Origin: Fusibacter paucivorans
GTDB lineage: Bacteria > Bacillota > Clostridia > Peptostreptococcales > Acidaminobacteraceae
Assembly (NCBI RefSeq): GCF_018390735.1
Contig: NZ_JAHBCL010000004.1
Location: 93,623-157,622, forward strand
Reading direction: 5' to 3'
Length of the DNA: 64,000 nucleotides
The notes below the pieces were generated by a model that ran no database searches, was not told where the DNA came from, and saw only the letters and a program-made list of their open reading frames with translations. This document shows positions 36,977 through 46,268 of the stretch, in pieces; within the stretch, counting starts at the first letter, position 1, and each line of letters begins with the position of its first letter. The translations under genes and the position numbers were made by a program.

Positions 36977-38297
36977 GTTCTCTTCTCCTCACTTCTTCAA
37001 CAAATCCTCTTATTTTTTGTTCATCCTTAATGCCCTGTGTTTCAACGCCTGAACTGACGTCAACACCATCAATTTGATACTGTGACAACAGTAATGCAAT
37101 ATTTTTTTTAGACAATCCCCCTGCAATCCAAAGCGGTTTCTGTACGCTTTGTCTCGCCTGTTCAATTTTATCCCAGTCAAAGCATTCACCACTTCCCGGA
37201 ACTGCTGCATCCAGCAATACGATATCTGCACGCTGCAATAAAAGATCATTTCCCTCTATGTTCGGCTGCAATTCCCCTGAAAACGCACGAATGAGTTTAA
37301 TGGAATCCTCTAATGGCACATCTTCTCTAAAATAGCCGTGTATCTGAATATAATCCGGCTTAACCGACGCATACAGCGCATTCACCTCTGATGCGTTCAC
37401 ATCTTTTAGAACAATGACACTTTTCATTGGCGCATAATCAGAACGAACAGCTTTGCAAAATTCGCCACAAGTGGCAATATCAATTTTTCGCTTACTCTCA
37501 GCAAGTACAAAACCAGCATGCGATGCCCCAGCCTGAAAAGCCGCTTCCAAATGCTTTTTTTCACTAATCCCACAGATCTTAACGGACATCTTTGGCTTAA
37601 TCAGGTCCTTGACCATACCTTCGCCAATGAGCACACCATTAAAACCATGCGCCGTTACTTTAAGGACAGCATCATAATGTTTAAATCCGCTCTCGCTAAT
37701 GACGGGAAACGGCTTATCAGCTAATTTCAATTGATTATAGACGTTAATACTGTGCATAATATCCGTTTCAAACGTTTCGAGATCACGATTATTTATCCCA
37801 AGAATGTCAAAAGAAAGGTGTTCAATCTTAGCAAACTCATTGGCATCATGAATTTCCATAAGCACTTCCATATTCAGTGTATGTGCAAAGTCAATTAACG
37901 CTTCCATCGTCGGCGTATCAAGCATACGTGCAATTAATAGTATGACTTTCGCCCCCCCTGCAAATGCCTTGGCGATTTGATCGGGCGAAACGATAAAATC
38001 CTTGCAAAGAATTGGTTTTAATGTCAGTTCTGATAATGCATGAAGATCTTCAAATCCGCCATAGAAGAAACGTTTATCTGTCAAAACTGAGTAACCCGTT
38101 ATCGACGCCGCCTCGTATCGCGACACAGTTGATTCAATATTCAAATCAGGTGCAAAGAGTCCTTTAGAAGGTGAACCCCTTTTTATTTCGCCTATAATAT
38201 GCGGCCCGTCGTCTGCCAGTAATTTTGCCTTCAGTGACGGCCTCTCAATGGGATAAGCAATTTTTTTATACGCATAAATTTTATTGAGGATATTCAT
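36957..38297 (-). CDS. trpCF: Bifunctional indole-3-glycerol phosphate synthase / phosphoribosylanthranilate isomerase
   Basis: 446 residues. The TrpC domain (1 to about 235) has [33 protein letters not shown] and SESGF. The TrpF domain starts near 237 (MSVKICGIS) with the catalytic Cys C242 and ends in [11 protein letters not shown] and DVSSGVET. The two consecutive pathway steps are carried on one chain, as in E. coli. The TrpC N-terminus is somewhat shorter than usual. It overlaps trpGD by 17 bp and trpB by 20 bp. Confidence 0.95.
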   Translation of the reverse strand: MNILNKIYAYKKIAYPIERPSLKAKLLADDGPHIIGEIKRGSPSKGLFAPDLNIESTVSRYEAASITGYSVLTDKRFFYGGFEDLHALSELTLKPILCKDFIVSPDQIAKAFAGGAKVILLIARMLDTPTMEALIDFAHTLNMEVLMEIHDANEFAKIEHLSFDILGINNRDLETFETDIMHSINVYNQLKLADKPFPVISESGFKHYDAVLKVTAHGFNGVLIGEGMVKDLIKPKMSVKICGISEKKHLEAAFQAGASHAGFVLAESKRKIDIATCGEFCKAVRSDYAPMKSVIVLKDVNASEVNALYASVKPDYIQIHGYFREDVPLEDSIKLIRAFSGELQPNIEGNDLLLQRADIVLLDAAVPGSGECFDWDKIEQARQSVQKPLWIAGGLSKKNIALLLSQYQIDGVDVSSGVETQGIKDEQKIRGFVEEVRRREHEIEIR

Positions 38298-39891
38298 GCG
38301 CCACCGCCTGAGATGCTGTGATATAACGATTCATTGTACTAAGTGCTACACCGGTTCGTATGATTTTTGACGCTTTTTCAAAGCCAGCTTCTAATGACGG
38401 CACATTCTCAAAGACATAGAGTGCAAAACCGGCATTTAGTGTAATCACCGATTCCAACGCATCATGCTGTCCTTGAAATGCTGCTTTTAGTGCGGTGGCA
38501 TTATGTTCAGCATCGCCGCCGCGAATAGCCTCATTATCAACGATTGGAAAACCGTAGGCTTTTGGATCCAGCGTCATTGACTGCATTTTCCCGTCTCGAT
38601 ATAACAGGACTTTATTCTCGCCCGCCAATGACAATTCATCCATGCCGCCACAGCCATAAATCGTCGCACATGCGTTGACGCCCAAATCCTTCATCGATTC
38701 CAGCATTGGCGCCATGAGATCTTCACGGTATACGCCAATCACTTGATGCGTTAATGGAGCAGGATTTGAGAGCGGTCCAACGATATTAAAGACCGTTGGT
38801 CCAGAAATCGCCTTCCTTATCGGCATGATGTCTTTCATTTTAGGATGAAATTTCTGTGCAAACAGAAAGACAATGCCCGCATCTCTCAATACATCGTTAG
38901 CTTGATTGGGCGTTAGTGCAATATTGGCTCCCAAAGCTTCAAGAACATCGGCACTGCCGCATAAACTTGAAACCGACCGATTACCGTGTTTGGCGATTGG
39001 GATGCCCGCAGCAGCCAGGACAAAAGCACATCCCGTACTGATGTTGTAAGTATGAAGGCCGTCACCGCCAGTGCCGCATGTATCGCCAAGCTGATGATAA
39101 TGTCCTGACAATTTCAGTGCATTTGCTTTCATTGCCTTTGCAAACCCTGCAATTTCAGCTGTCGTTTCACCTCGATTACTCATCTTTTCCAAATATTCGA
39201 CAATGGTTGCCTTTGGCATTCTAAAATTGAGTACATCATCTGCCAGCATAGCTGCTTCGGATATCGCTTTTTGACGTGATTCCTGTATTTCAGCCTCGCT
39301 AGACTTTTCAATGTTATAGCGTTCCGTAATTTCGATGAAATTCATCATTAATTGTTCCCCCACTTTCGTTTCATAGGATTCCGGATGAAATTGAAACCCA
39401 TAAACAGGATAATCAACATGGCTAATGGCCATTATTTCGCCATCGCTTGAAGCGTGGGCAATCGGTGTCAGCACATCGCTTGAAGCCTTGTGATCAATAA
39501 CCAGCGAATGATAGCGAACGGCCTCAAAATCATCTGGAATATCTTTAAAAATCTGATCGTCAATATGCCTGATACGATCTACTTTGCCATGCATAATTTT
39601 CGGACAGCGGTTAACTTCCATCGCCATGGCTGCTCCTATGGCCTGATGGCCTAGACAAATCCCCAAAATCGGCATTTTATTGTAAAAGTTTTGGATAATT
39701 TTTATAATATTGCCGGCATTCTTCGGATGCGAAGGCCCCGGTGAAATGATAATGGCCTCATAGTTTCCCGCTTGGATCTCCTCGACGTCTATTTGGTCGT
39801 TATAACGAATTTCGACTTCGCATTTCAGCCGTCTCAGCATATCCGATAAGTTATAAGTAAATGAATCGTAATTATCAATGAGCAAATACAT
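38281..39891 (-). CDS. trpGD: Bifunctional anthranilate synthase glutaminase / anthranilate phosphoribosyltransferase
   Basis: 536 residues. The N-terminal glutaminase (1-190) has the triad C79 (LGICLGHQA), H169 and E171 (FQFHPES). A linker of about 30 residues leads to the TrpD domain (about 205-536) with GTGGDG (273-278), KHGNRSVSS and NIVGPLSNP. TrpG supplies ammonia to TrpE, and TrpD adds the phosphoribosyl group. The fusion matches that of enterobacteria. It overlaps trpE by 17 bp. Confidence 0.95.
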   Translation of the reverse strand: MYLLIDNYDSFTYNLSDMLRRLKCEVEIRYNDQIDVEEIQAGNYEAIIISPGPSHPKNAGNIIKIIQNFYNKMPILGICLGHQAIGAAMAMEVNRCPKIMHGKVDRIRHIDDQIFKDIPDDFEAVRYHSLVIDHKASSDVLTPIAHASSDGEIMAISHVDYPVYGFQFHPESYETKVGEQLMMNFIEITERYNIEKSSEAEIQESRQKAISEAAMLADDVLNFRMPKATIVEYLEKMSNRGETTAEIAGFAKAMKANALKLSGHYHQLGDTCGTGGDGLHTYNISTGCAFVLAAAGIPIAKHGNRSVSSLCGSADVLEALGANIALTPNQANDVLRDAGIVFLFAQKFHPKMKDIMPIRKAISGPTVFNIVGPLSNPAPLTHQVIGVYREDLMAPMLESMKDLGVNACATIYGCGGMDELSLAGENKVLLYRDGKMQSMTLDPKAYGFPIVDNEAIRGGDAEHNATALKAAFQGQHDALESVITLNAGFALYVFENVPSLEAGFEKASKIIRTGVALSTMNRYITASQAVAHEYPQ

Positions 39892-41236
39892 GTCCGTTTC
39901 CCATCCTTTCCATGGTTTCCAAATGACCTCTGATTTTATTTAAGAGCTCTTTTCGCTCTGATTCGACGATTGAGTCATAAACAATGCCGCTTCCGACCTG
40001 TATTTGTGCAACACCGTTTTCAAATGTAGCACACCGTATATTGATACAACTGGTAAATCGACCGCTTTCGTCAATAACATAAGTGGCACCTGCATAAGCT
40101 TTTCGAGGTTCATTTTCTAATGACTTAATGATCTCCATTGCTCTGATTTTCGGTGCCCCACTGACAGTACCGGCTGGGAAAGTTGCTCTAATGGGATCAA
40201 ATACTTTATTAAAATCACGTTTACCAACAACTTCTGACACCATATGGTACACTTTATGATATGGTTTTACTTCTTTATAGAAATTGAGCTTGACAGTTCC
40301 AGGTGCAGAAACTTTCGCCAAGTCGTTTCGCCCGAGGTCAACCAGCATCAAGTGTTCTGCATTTTCTTTTTCATCTTGAACCAATTCATTACGCCTTATA
40401 TCATCTTTGCCGTCATTTTTAATTGGTCGCGTTCCGGCTATTGGGCGCGTCCTCACCATTTCATGGTCATAGGCAACGAGCATTTCAGGTGATGTAATTG
40501 CAAAAGCCTGCGCCCGTGTCGGCTGAATAAAACAGTTATAAGGCATACCATAGCGCGACATCGCCGTTCTGTAAAAAGTATAAGGCGAATTGTCAAATGA
40601 AAAATCATAACGTCTTGATAAAACTGCCTGAAAAATCTCCCCTTCTTCAATCATGTGAATAGTGCTTGTCAGCATGTGCCCATATGCTGCATCATCCTTG
40701 TTTTGCGTCACGTGTTCGTGGAGCTGGTATCCAGTAAAATCAGCGCCATCTCTTTCCTGTACCGTCATCGGCGTTGACAGTGCAATTGCTGATCTTACTT
40801 TGCCTTCGTACATTTTGATGGTTTCCGCCGACTGTGCTGTTGTCAGTCCTAAAAGATAAGCTTCCGGCAATGACTGGTGCACCGCTAAAAGGATATTAGG
40901 AAAAATGCAGACACCTTTTTCCGCTGTACTATCCAGTTCAATCGGCAGGAATTCAGCAGCTTGTTCATAGGCAATCATTCCGACGACATTCGGATGCGGT
41001 ATGCTGCATTTATTGTCAGATCGCCTTTCTGCAATCATCGCTTCAATTGAATCCAGTGAAGCATCTTGAATAACCGTTGCATTCAGTGAAAAGTAAATAT
41101 AGGGTGATGTTTCCAGCTCGCTAAATCGATCCATTCTAAAGGCTATATGAACGCCCAATGCTTGCATTGCATTAAAGAATGCATCTGAAAAAATGATCTC
41201 ATGCTCTTTTTTATCAATGCTCATCTTCATTTCCAT
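39875..41236 (-). CDS. trpE: Anthranilate synthase component I
   Basis: The ATG at 41236 is chosen because GGGGAG lies 8 bases upstream; a TTG two codons earlier is possible. In the 453-residue product the chorismate-binding domain (about 190-450) has GEIFQAVLSRRYDF, RTRPIAGTRPI, ENAEHLMLVDLGRNDL, TFPAGTVSGAPKIRAM and IQVGSGIVYDS. The tryptophan feedback region near the N-terminus has LETSPYIYF in place of the usual LESAE-type motif; whether feedback is kept is unclear. It is the first gene of the operon, behind a Trp T-box. Confidence 0.93.
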   Translation of the reverse strand: MEMKMSIDKKEHEIIFSDAFFNAMQALGVHIAFRMDRFSELETSPYIYFSLNATVIQDASLDSIEAMIAERRSDNKCSIPHPNVVGMIAYEQAAEFLPIELDSTAEKGVCIFPNILLAVHQSLPEAYLLGLTTAQSAETIKMYEGKVRSAIALSTPMTVQERDGADFTGYQLHEHVTQNKDDAAYGHMLTSTIHMIEEGEIFQAVLSRRYDFSFDNSPYTFYRTAMSRYGMPYNCFIQPTRAQAFAITSPEMLVAYDHEMVRTRPIAGTRPIKNDGKDDIRRNELVQDEKENAEHLMLVDLGRNDLAKVSAPGTVKLNFYKEVKPYHKVYHMVSEVVGKRDFNKVFDPIRATFPAGTVSGAPKIRAMEIIKSLENEPRKAYAGATYVIDESGRFTSCINIRCATFENGVAQIQVGSGIVYDSIVESERKELLNKIRGHLETMERMGNGHVFAH

Positions 41237-41261
41237 AATCAAATCTCCCCGTTAATTCAAA

Positions 41262-41555
41262 AAAATAAACCCCGTCCTATCTAAAAGGACGAGGTTTCTC
41301 GTTTATGCCACCGTTTAGTGTGAAATTAAAAAAATCTCACACCCTAAGGCGTGAGATATTAGCCAATCTCAATTAATACCGAAGTCTATCAACTTCTACG
41401 CTCTATAACGGGAGCACCCGTCGCACCTACTAAACTTCAGATTGCACTCATAAGTCCATTCACATCGCACCTGCATACCAATTCACACCGACCATTGGCT
41501 CTCTGAAATACTGCTGTTATGCTACTCCTCTTACTCAACGTTTTATATTTTGCTG
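41262..41555 (-). promoter_or_regulatory. Trp-specific T-box leader of the trp operon
   Basis: In RNA order there is AGAGAGCC (41504-41497) and GGTCGGTGTGAA of stem I, then the specifier context GAA-UGG-ACUUAUGAG with UGG (Trp) at 41458-41456. Next comes a hairpin ATCTCAC/GTGAGAT (41357-41334) followed by seven Us. Then UGGCA (41310-41306) occupies the tRNA-acceptor bulge; UGGC fits the GCCA end of tRNA(Trp). Finally there is a terminator AAACCTCGTCC/GGACGGGGTTT (41297-41267) with ATTTTTTT. The T-box core departs from the usual UGGNACCGCG after the first five bases. Uncharged tRNA(Trp) should permit readthrough into trpE. Confidence 0.8.
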
Positions 41556-41563
41556 TTAAAACT

Positions 41564-41591
41564 ATTTTAACGAATTACAGTGAATTGTCAA
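41564..41591 (-). promoter_or_regulatory. Promoter of the trp operon
   Basis: TTGACA (41591-41586) and TAAAAT (41569-41564) on the minus strand are separated by 16 bases, just upstream of the T-box leader. Confidence 0.7.
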
Positions 41592-41677
41592 CCCTTTTTT
41601 GTCGTTTTTATCTTCATTATTGATAAAAATATTTTTACACCACTATGCCTCTTATAACAACTGACTCTGATGCCATT

Positions 41678-42403
41678 TTAGACAACGCTTTCTCTTAATT
41701 TATCATAATCCAAAATCTTAAAAGTTGCCTTGTGGTAATCTATGAGGCCTTCATCTCTCATTTTACCTAATTCCCGAGAGACAGAAGGCCTTGTAACATT
41801 TAGAAAATCAGCAATTTCATCACGATTCATTTGCAGCATAAACATCATAGAACCGCTTCGCTTATATTCTTCAATGAGAAAGGCACATAGCTTTCCCCGA
41901 AGTGTCTTAAGGGTAAGATAGTCCACTTTTCGATTGAGCAGCATCGCCTTTGTCGACATAATCCGCAATAAATTGCGAATTAGCCGTTGATGCCCGGCAC
42001 ATAGCTTTTCACATTGGCTAATCACTCGCTCCGGCGATATAAAGAGCACTTCTGCTTCTGTTTGTGATGATATATTTGCCGGCCATTTGGGATTGGGTGA
42101 AAAGCAAGCCATTTCACCAAACATATCACCTTGCCTAAGTACACTCATAATCATGCGGTTTCCCGCTAAACTCTCTTTGGCGACAAGGACAATCCCCTCT
42201 AGGATAATTCCCAGTCCAAAAAAATCATCCTCAGAAGTTGCAATGGTTTCACCCTTTTCATAGGCGTAAATTCTCGGATTTAGACAGCTGAGCATGTCAC
42301 TGATTTCTTTCGCGGTGATCCCATCAAAAATGGGCGTCCGCTGAAGCGTTTCCAACGCGTTTGCATCTGTTTTCTGTAAATCCTTTTGAAATATATATTC
42401 CAT
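41678..42403 (-). CDS. Crp/Fnr-family transcriptional regulator
   Basis: 241 residues. A cyclic-nucleotide-binding-type beta-roll (about 25-145, MSVLRQGDMFGEMACFSP) is followed by a dimer helix and a C-terminal HTH (about 192-212, NRDEIADFLNVTRPSVSREL). There is no N-terminal cysteine group as in Fnr, so oxygen sensing by an FeS cluster is not indicated. The HTH with RPSVSREL is common in clostridial Crp-like regulators. It lies 26 bp downstream of the DUF2161 gene on the same strand. The effector is unknown. Confidence 0.9.
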   Translation of the reverse strand: MEYIFQKDLQKTDANALETLQRTPIFDGITAKEISDMLSCLNPRIYAYEKGETIATSEDDFFGLGIILEGIVLVAKESLAGNRMIMSVLRQGDMFGEMACFSPNPKWPANISSQTEAEVLFISPERVISQCEKLCAGHQRLIRNLLRIMSTKAMLLNRKVDYLTLKTLRGKLCAFLIEEYKRSGSMMFMLQMNRDEIADFLNVTRPSVSRELGKMRDEGLIDYHKATFKILDYDKLRESVV

Positions 42404-42429
42404 CGTTTCTCCTCAATGTTTTGATCAGT

Positions 42430-43209
42430 TCACGCTTGATTTTTTTGAATTGTGCTAGTATTTTCAGATGTTGTTGGCGTGATCATCGATGTCGCCAATT
42501 CAGGATACGTTTTTAAGAAAACTTCAGCCGCTGCAATGCCGTCAGGCGTTAAATAGTAAATCCCACGTTCAACTCGATGAAACCAGCCATAATGATTAAT
42601 GCTCAAAATACGATTGATTTGATCCCGTGTTAAACCGTCGACGATAACCGCTTTCGGCGCCATTGCCCCCTGATGCAAGAGCTGAAGTGCGATTTGATAA
42701 GCACGTTCCCGATAAAGCGTCATCAATTTTGTCTGATTGCTCCCCGCAACATTGATATTTAGCTGCCTTGCAGCAAATTCCTTGATTAATGCTTTCTTTT
42801 TTTTGGCAACCGGCCTTACATGGCGTTTAAAATCACAAGGATAGTCCGGCAAGAGCAGACAGCGAACGCGTCCGTTACCCTCTTTCTTTGGAAAAGTGAT
42901 ACTGAGGAGTCCAATATTTAAGCGCCTCAAAACGCGCATGATTTCTTTAACGCGTTTTGATCGTTTCAACCCTTTGCTTTCAGGAACTGCAATAAACACA
43001 ATATCAACGCGCGTCTGTCGTTCAGCAGCCTGACAGATTACTTCCAAGTTCAATTGCGTCTTAAGCTCCACGGCCACAGTGAGATCGTCTGCGTACTGTC
43101 CAAAGACATCAATATCCTGAAGTTCAGCCTGCGTCTTGCAGCCACTCATCTCTAGCCATCTTTTAACTGGTTCATACAGTTCAGTTTCTTTCAAGTGAAT
43201 TCCTTTCAA
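42430..43209 (-). CDS. DUF2161-family putative PD-(D/E)XK phosphodiesterase
   Basis: 259 residues. Residues about 5-110 resemble a restriction-endonuclease-like core: DIDVFGQ, then VAVELKTQLNLEVICQAAERQ (E-x-K) and VDIVFIAVPES. This pattern is that of the DUF2161 family, predicted to be PD-(D/E)XK nucleases. The C-terminal part (about 180-240) looks like a winged helix (DQINRILSINHYGWFHRVERGIYYLTPDG). Activity has not been shown for the family as far as I know. It lies just upstream of the Crp/Fnr gene, possibly in one operon. Confidence 0.75.
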   Translation of the reverse strand: MKGIHLKETELYEPVKRWLEMSGCKTQAELQDIDVFGQYADDLTVAVELKTQLNLEVICQAAERQTRVDIVFIAVPESKGLKRSKRVKEIMRVLRRLNIGLLSITFPKKEGNGRVRCLLLPDYPCDFKRHVRPVAKKKKALIKEFAARQLNINVAGSNQTKLMTLYRERAYQIALQLLHQGAMAPKAVIVDGLTRDQINRILSINHYGWFHRVERGIYYLTPDGIAAAEVFLKTYPELATSMITPTTSENTSTIQKNQA

Positions 43210-43299
43210 TGTAAATTTTATAAATCCCTTTTTATCAGCATTTTGATAGAATATATGCTCTCTCTGTGCAGCCGTTTATAGCTGACTTGCCTTTAATCG

Positions 43300-43791
43300 T
43301 TAAAAAGGATGGAAGTTTTGCGTTGCCCACCAGTCTTCACTGTATCGTTCATACGCCCTGCTGAATTTTTCAAGATGACCTTTTTCCCACTTAAATAAAA
43401 TTTCAAAAACGCGTTTGGCATTTTCATCTTCACTCTCTTTCATCGCTTCTTGATAAAGTACTATCGATTCCCGTTCAAAGGTCATGGCCATTCCAAAGAT
43501 AGATACTGCTAAACTAGGGTTTTTGACACTGACGTTATCCCATGTAAAGATGTTCGGGCTCGCGGGCGTTTCCATTAATGACAGTTGAAATTGATCATTA
43601 TTGTCGCCGCCAAGTTTCTGAAAGACGTCGCGCAGCCATTCCAGATGATCTTTTTCCTCATTTGCCATTTCATTAAAAAGACGCTTAGCCATGTCATCCT
43701 CAGCATTATGAGCTGCAATCTTGTAAAATTCATAGCCTTCAACTTCATTTAAAATCGCTTTTTTAAAAATCAAAATATCATTTAATTCCAT
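43300..43791 (-). CDS. Ferritin-like / rubrerythrin-domain protein
   Basis: The ATG at 43791 follows GAGGAGG. The 163-residue product shows the paired ExxH-type ligands of a ferritin-like four-helix bundle: ILNEVEGYEFYKIAA, NEMANEEKDHLEWL, FERESIVLYQEA and FKWEKGHLEKF. There is no rubredoxin Cys pair, so it is not a complete rubrerythrin. Such diiron proteins are often linked to peroxide or oxygen defence in anaerobes; the role here is inferred. The gene is single and lies downstream of the aminopeptidase gene. Confidence 0.85.
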   Translation of the reverse strand: MELNDILIFKKAILNEVEGYEFYKIAAHNAEDDMAKRLFNEMANEEKDHLEWLRDVFQKLGGDNNDQFQLSLMETPASPNIFTWDNVSVKNPSLAVSIFGMAMTFERESIVLYQEAMKESEDENAKRVFEILFKWEKGHLEKFSRAYERYSEDWWATQNFHPF

Positions 43792-43882
43792 ACTAGCCTC
43801 CTCTATCTTCGCACTGTTCGTTTCTAAGTGACATTGCCTATAAAGCACTTAGCATACATAATGCTGCCCAGTATCCCCTTCA

Positions 43883-45319
43883 TTACTTGGATAGTTTTTT
43901 TACCATGTGGTAGAGACCCCTTACGCCAACGCCAGTTGCTCCGATTGGATCGGCGCCTCTTGCCTTTGAGAGATAAGCGGTTGCACCAATATCAAAATGT
44001 ATCCATGGCTTGCCTTGTACAAAAGCTTCTAAAAATGCTGATGATGTTGAGACGCCGGGTTGTCCGCCGGAATTATTCAAATCCGCCTCTGCATGTTTAA
44101 TCTGTTCATGAAATTCTGGAAAATTCGGCATTTGCCAAACGCGTTCACCTGATTTAGAAAACGCTTTCTCAGCTAGCTTTACCAGTGTTTCGTCATTGGA
44201 GACAATTGGCGTCGCCACATCGCCTAAGCAATGGCGCGCTGCCCCAGTAAGCGTTGCAATATCAAACAGCATGGTTACATTTTCTTTTTCAATGGCATAG
44301 TGGATCGCGTCAATTAATGTCAATCGGCCTTCGGCATCCGTATTGCCAATATAAATACGTTTGCCGCCCATACTGTCAATGATATCGCCCGGTTTATAAG
44401 CTGCACCTGAAATCATGTTTTCACAAGCGGCTACCACACCGACGACGTTCATTTTTAATCCCTGTTTTGCAATAGCACCCATAGCCCCAATAACGGCCGC
44501 TGCGCCTCCCATATCATTCTTCATCTGTACCATACTGCTCGTCGGCTTTATACTGAGACCACCCGAATCATATGTCAGTCCTTTACCAATTAAGCCAATG
44601 CGTGTATGAGCCTCCTCATCGCCTGTATAACGCATAACAATAAGCTTTGGTTGTTCCTCTGATCCCTTTGCCACTGATAGAAAAGCCGTCATTTGAAGCG
44701 CTGCAATCACTTCTCGTTCCATGATTTCTACCTCAAAGCCCGTTTCATCTCCCATGACTTTTGCCGCTTCTGCCAAGGCAGACGGCGTCATGACATTCGC
44801 CGGTTCGTTTACCAGCACTCTCGCCCTTAGTGTCATTTCGGCTAGCATGATACTTTCATTAAATAGCAAGTCATCAATACCGTATCCGGCAATTGTCAAA
44901 TTTTCTAACGCTGTTGGTTCTGCACTTGGCTTCGGATAACTGCTTTCATTGGCAACGAGTACACAAGTCTCAACAATTTGTTTAAAAGTCCGTCTTGCAT
45001 TGATTGCATGCGTCGCCATTCCTGACAAGTCAATCCCTAAGCAGCTAACCTTTCGCTTCTTCATTTCTCGTACGGCTAATGCAACGGCATCTACCACGGC
45101 AGATGTCTCTTTTTCTTCAATATTAATAAATGTCACATGACCATAGGGCGCACGGTAAGTCGTCGTCCACCAGTTCATTTTATATTCAGATTGCTTTGTG
45201 ACTAGCAAAAGTTCTGTCAATGCCGGATACATCTCAAACGATGTCGAATCATCCACTAAGGCGATCACACCATCACATACTGCTAAATCCAGCACTTTTT
45301 CTTTTGTCATTTTCGTCAT
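43883..45319 (-). CDS. Leucyl aminopeptidase, M17 family
   Basis: 478 residues. The C-terminal catalytic domain has GLIGKGLTYDSGGLSIKP, MKNDMGGAA, the signature NTDAEGRLTLIDA, and DIATLTGA, which carry the two-zinc site. The N-terminal 160 residues form the less conserved M17 domain. GGGAGG lies 9 bases before the ATG at 45319; another ATG starting 5 bp earlier in a different frame encodes only two codons before a stop. The enzyme removes N-terminal residues, mainly Leu, in the cytoplasm. Confidence 0.92.
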   Translation of the reverse strand: MTKMTKEKVLDLAVCDGVIALVDDSTSFEMYPALTELLLVTKQSEYKMNWWTTTYRAPYGHVTFINIEEKETSAVVDAVALAVREMKKRKVSCLGIDLSGMATHAINARRTFKQIVETCVLVANESSYPKPSAEPTALENLTIAGYGIDDLLFNESIMLAEMTLRARVLVNEPANVMTPSALAEAAKVMGDETGFEVEIMEREVIAALQMTAFLSVAKGSEEQPKLIVMRYTGDEEAHTRIGLIGKGLTYDSGGLSIKPTSSMVQMKNDMGGAAAVIGAMGAIAKQGLKMNVVGVVAACENMISGAAYKPGDIIDSMGGKRIYIGNTDAEGRLTLIDAIHYAIEKENVTMLFDIATLTGAARHCLGDVATPIVSNDETLVKLAEKAFSKSGERVWQMPNFPEFHEQIKHAEADLNNSGGQPGVSTSSAFLEAFVQGKPWIHFDIGATAYLSKARGADPIGATGVGVRGLYHMVKKLSK

Positions 45320-45476
45320 ATCATTTTACCTCCCGATTAGCTTACGAATTATGCTTACCCATTTTTAATACCGTTTCACACTAAACACATTATTATAGCC
45401 GCTTCATCAGAAAACGATCTTATAAAAATATGATCGCCTCCACGGCTCCTATATTGTTTTTCAACTTGGAAAGCTT

Positions 45477-46004
45477 TCATAAGATTGCCATAAAAGATGA
45501 TCGTGTAATCTCATAAATATCCGAAATTTTGCCGTTTACCGACTCTGTCGTCGTATAGACTTCGCCAATACGTGCCGCAACGCGTTTTGACGCTATATTA
45601 TCCGGATGAATAACGCTAATAAGTCTGTCAACATTTAGATTGGCAAATCCCCATTCAAGAGACGCCTTTGCCGCTTCCGTTGCATAACCATATCCCCAGA
45701 AATCCGGCGATATTCCCCATGCAACTTCAATACCGGGCCAATTTTCCGGTCGCCAACATCCGACGCGTCCAATGAATTGATTCGTTTTACGGTCTTCAAC
45801 AAGCCAAAAACCAAATTGATTTAAGTGCCAATGCCCAACGAGCATCGCCATAACTTGCCAGCTTTCATAACGTGAAATCGGCTGTCCCGTTCCAAAAAAT
45901 TTGATAAATCTAGGATTGGCATTTAAAGCCGCAAATGAATCGAGATCCCTCGCTTCAAATCCCCTTAACCTCAATCGCTCCGTTTCAATAACAGGAATCT
46001 CCAT
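45477..46004 (-). CDS. GNAT-family N-acetyltransferase (RimJ/RimL-like)
   Basis: The ATG at 46004 is preferred because GGAGG sits 6 bases upstream; starts at 46016 or 46025 are possible. The 175-residue product begins IPVIETERLRLRGFEARDLDSFAAL and has IGRVGCWRPENWPGIEVAWGI, WGYGYATEAAKASLEWGF and ISVIHPDNIASKRVAARIG, all typical of the RimJ/RimL GNAT subgroup. It transfers acetyl from acetyl-CoA to an amine; the substrate is unknown. Confidence 0.88.
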   Translation of the reverse strand: MEIPVIETERLRLRGFEARDLDSFAALNANPRFIKFFGTGQPISRYESWQVMAMLVGHWHLNQFGFWLVEDRKTNQFIGRVGCWRPENWPGIEVAWGISPDFWGYGYATEAAKASLEWGFANLNVDRLISVIHPDNIASKRVAARIGEVYTTTESVNGKISDIYEITRSSFMAIL

Positions 46005-46051
46005 CAAGTCCTCCATCCTCTTCACTTCATTCTATTTAAGTATATCAGAAG

Positions 46052-46203
46052 CTTTTCAAAAAAAGTATTTTCTAAAAGAAAATATGAGTTTGAAAAGCGG
46101 TTTTTGACGTTAGACAAAAATCTTACCTTAGCCCTTTTCAAAAAAAGTATTTTCTGAAAGAAAATATGGGTTTGAAAAGCGGTTTTTGACGCTAGACAAA
46201 AAT
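46052..46203. repeat. Two direct copies of a 70-bp element
   Basis: 46052-46121 and 46134-46203 are identical apart from three substitutions. Each holds the inverted repeat TATTTTCT..AGAAAATA inside a wider CTTTTC/GAAAAG pairing and ends with GGTTTTTGACG. They are separated by 12 unrelated bases. The pair lies between the GNAT gene and the gatB terminator. It is not coding. Confidence 0.9.
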
Positions 46204-46207
46204 AAAA

Positions 46208-46262
46208 ATAAAACCCAGCGGGCTTCTACGCATTTTAATCTCGTGAAGTGCTGGGTTTATTT
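46208..46262 (-). terminator. Rho-independent terminator of the aspS-gatC/gatA/gatB operon
   Basis: AAACCCAGC (46211-46219) pairs with GCTGGGTTT (46250-46258), and CTTC pairs with GAAG inside. On the minus strand TTTTATTTTTATTTTTG follows. The hairpin starts only 7 bp after the gatB stop. Confidence 0.8.
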
Positions 46263-46268
46263 TATAGG

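Noticed and set aside
43824..43852. CTAAGTG/CACTTAG hairpin between the aminopeptidase and ferritin-like genes
   Set aside because: Only 7 bp of stem with no T-run; too weak to call a terminator or operator.
45311..45324. Two-codon frame ATG-ATA-TGA just before the aminopeptidase start
   Set aside because: Most likely chance; the RBS spacing suits the real start at 45319.
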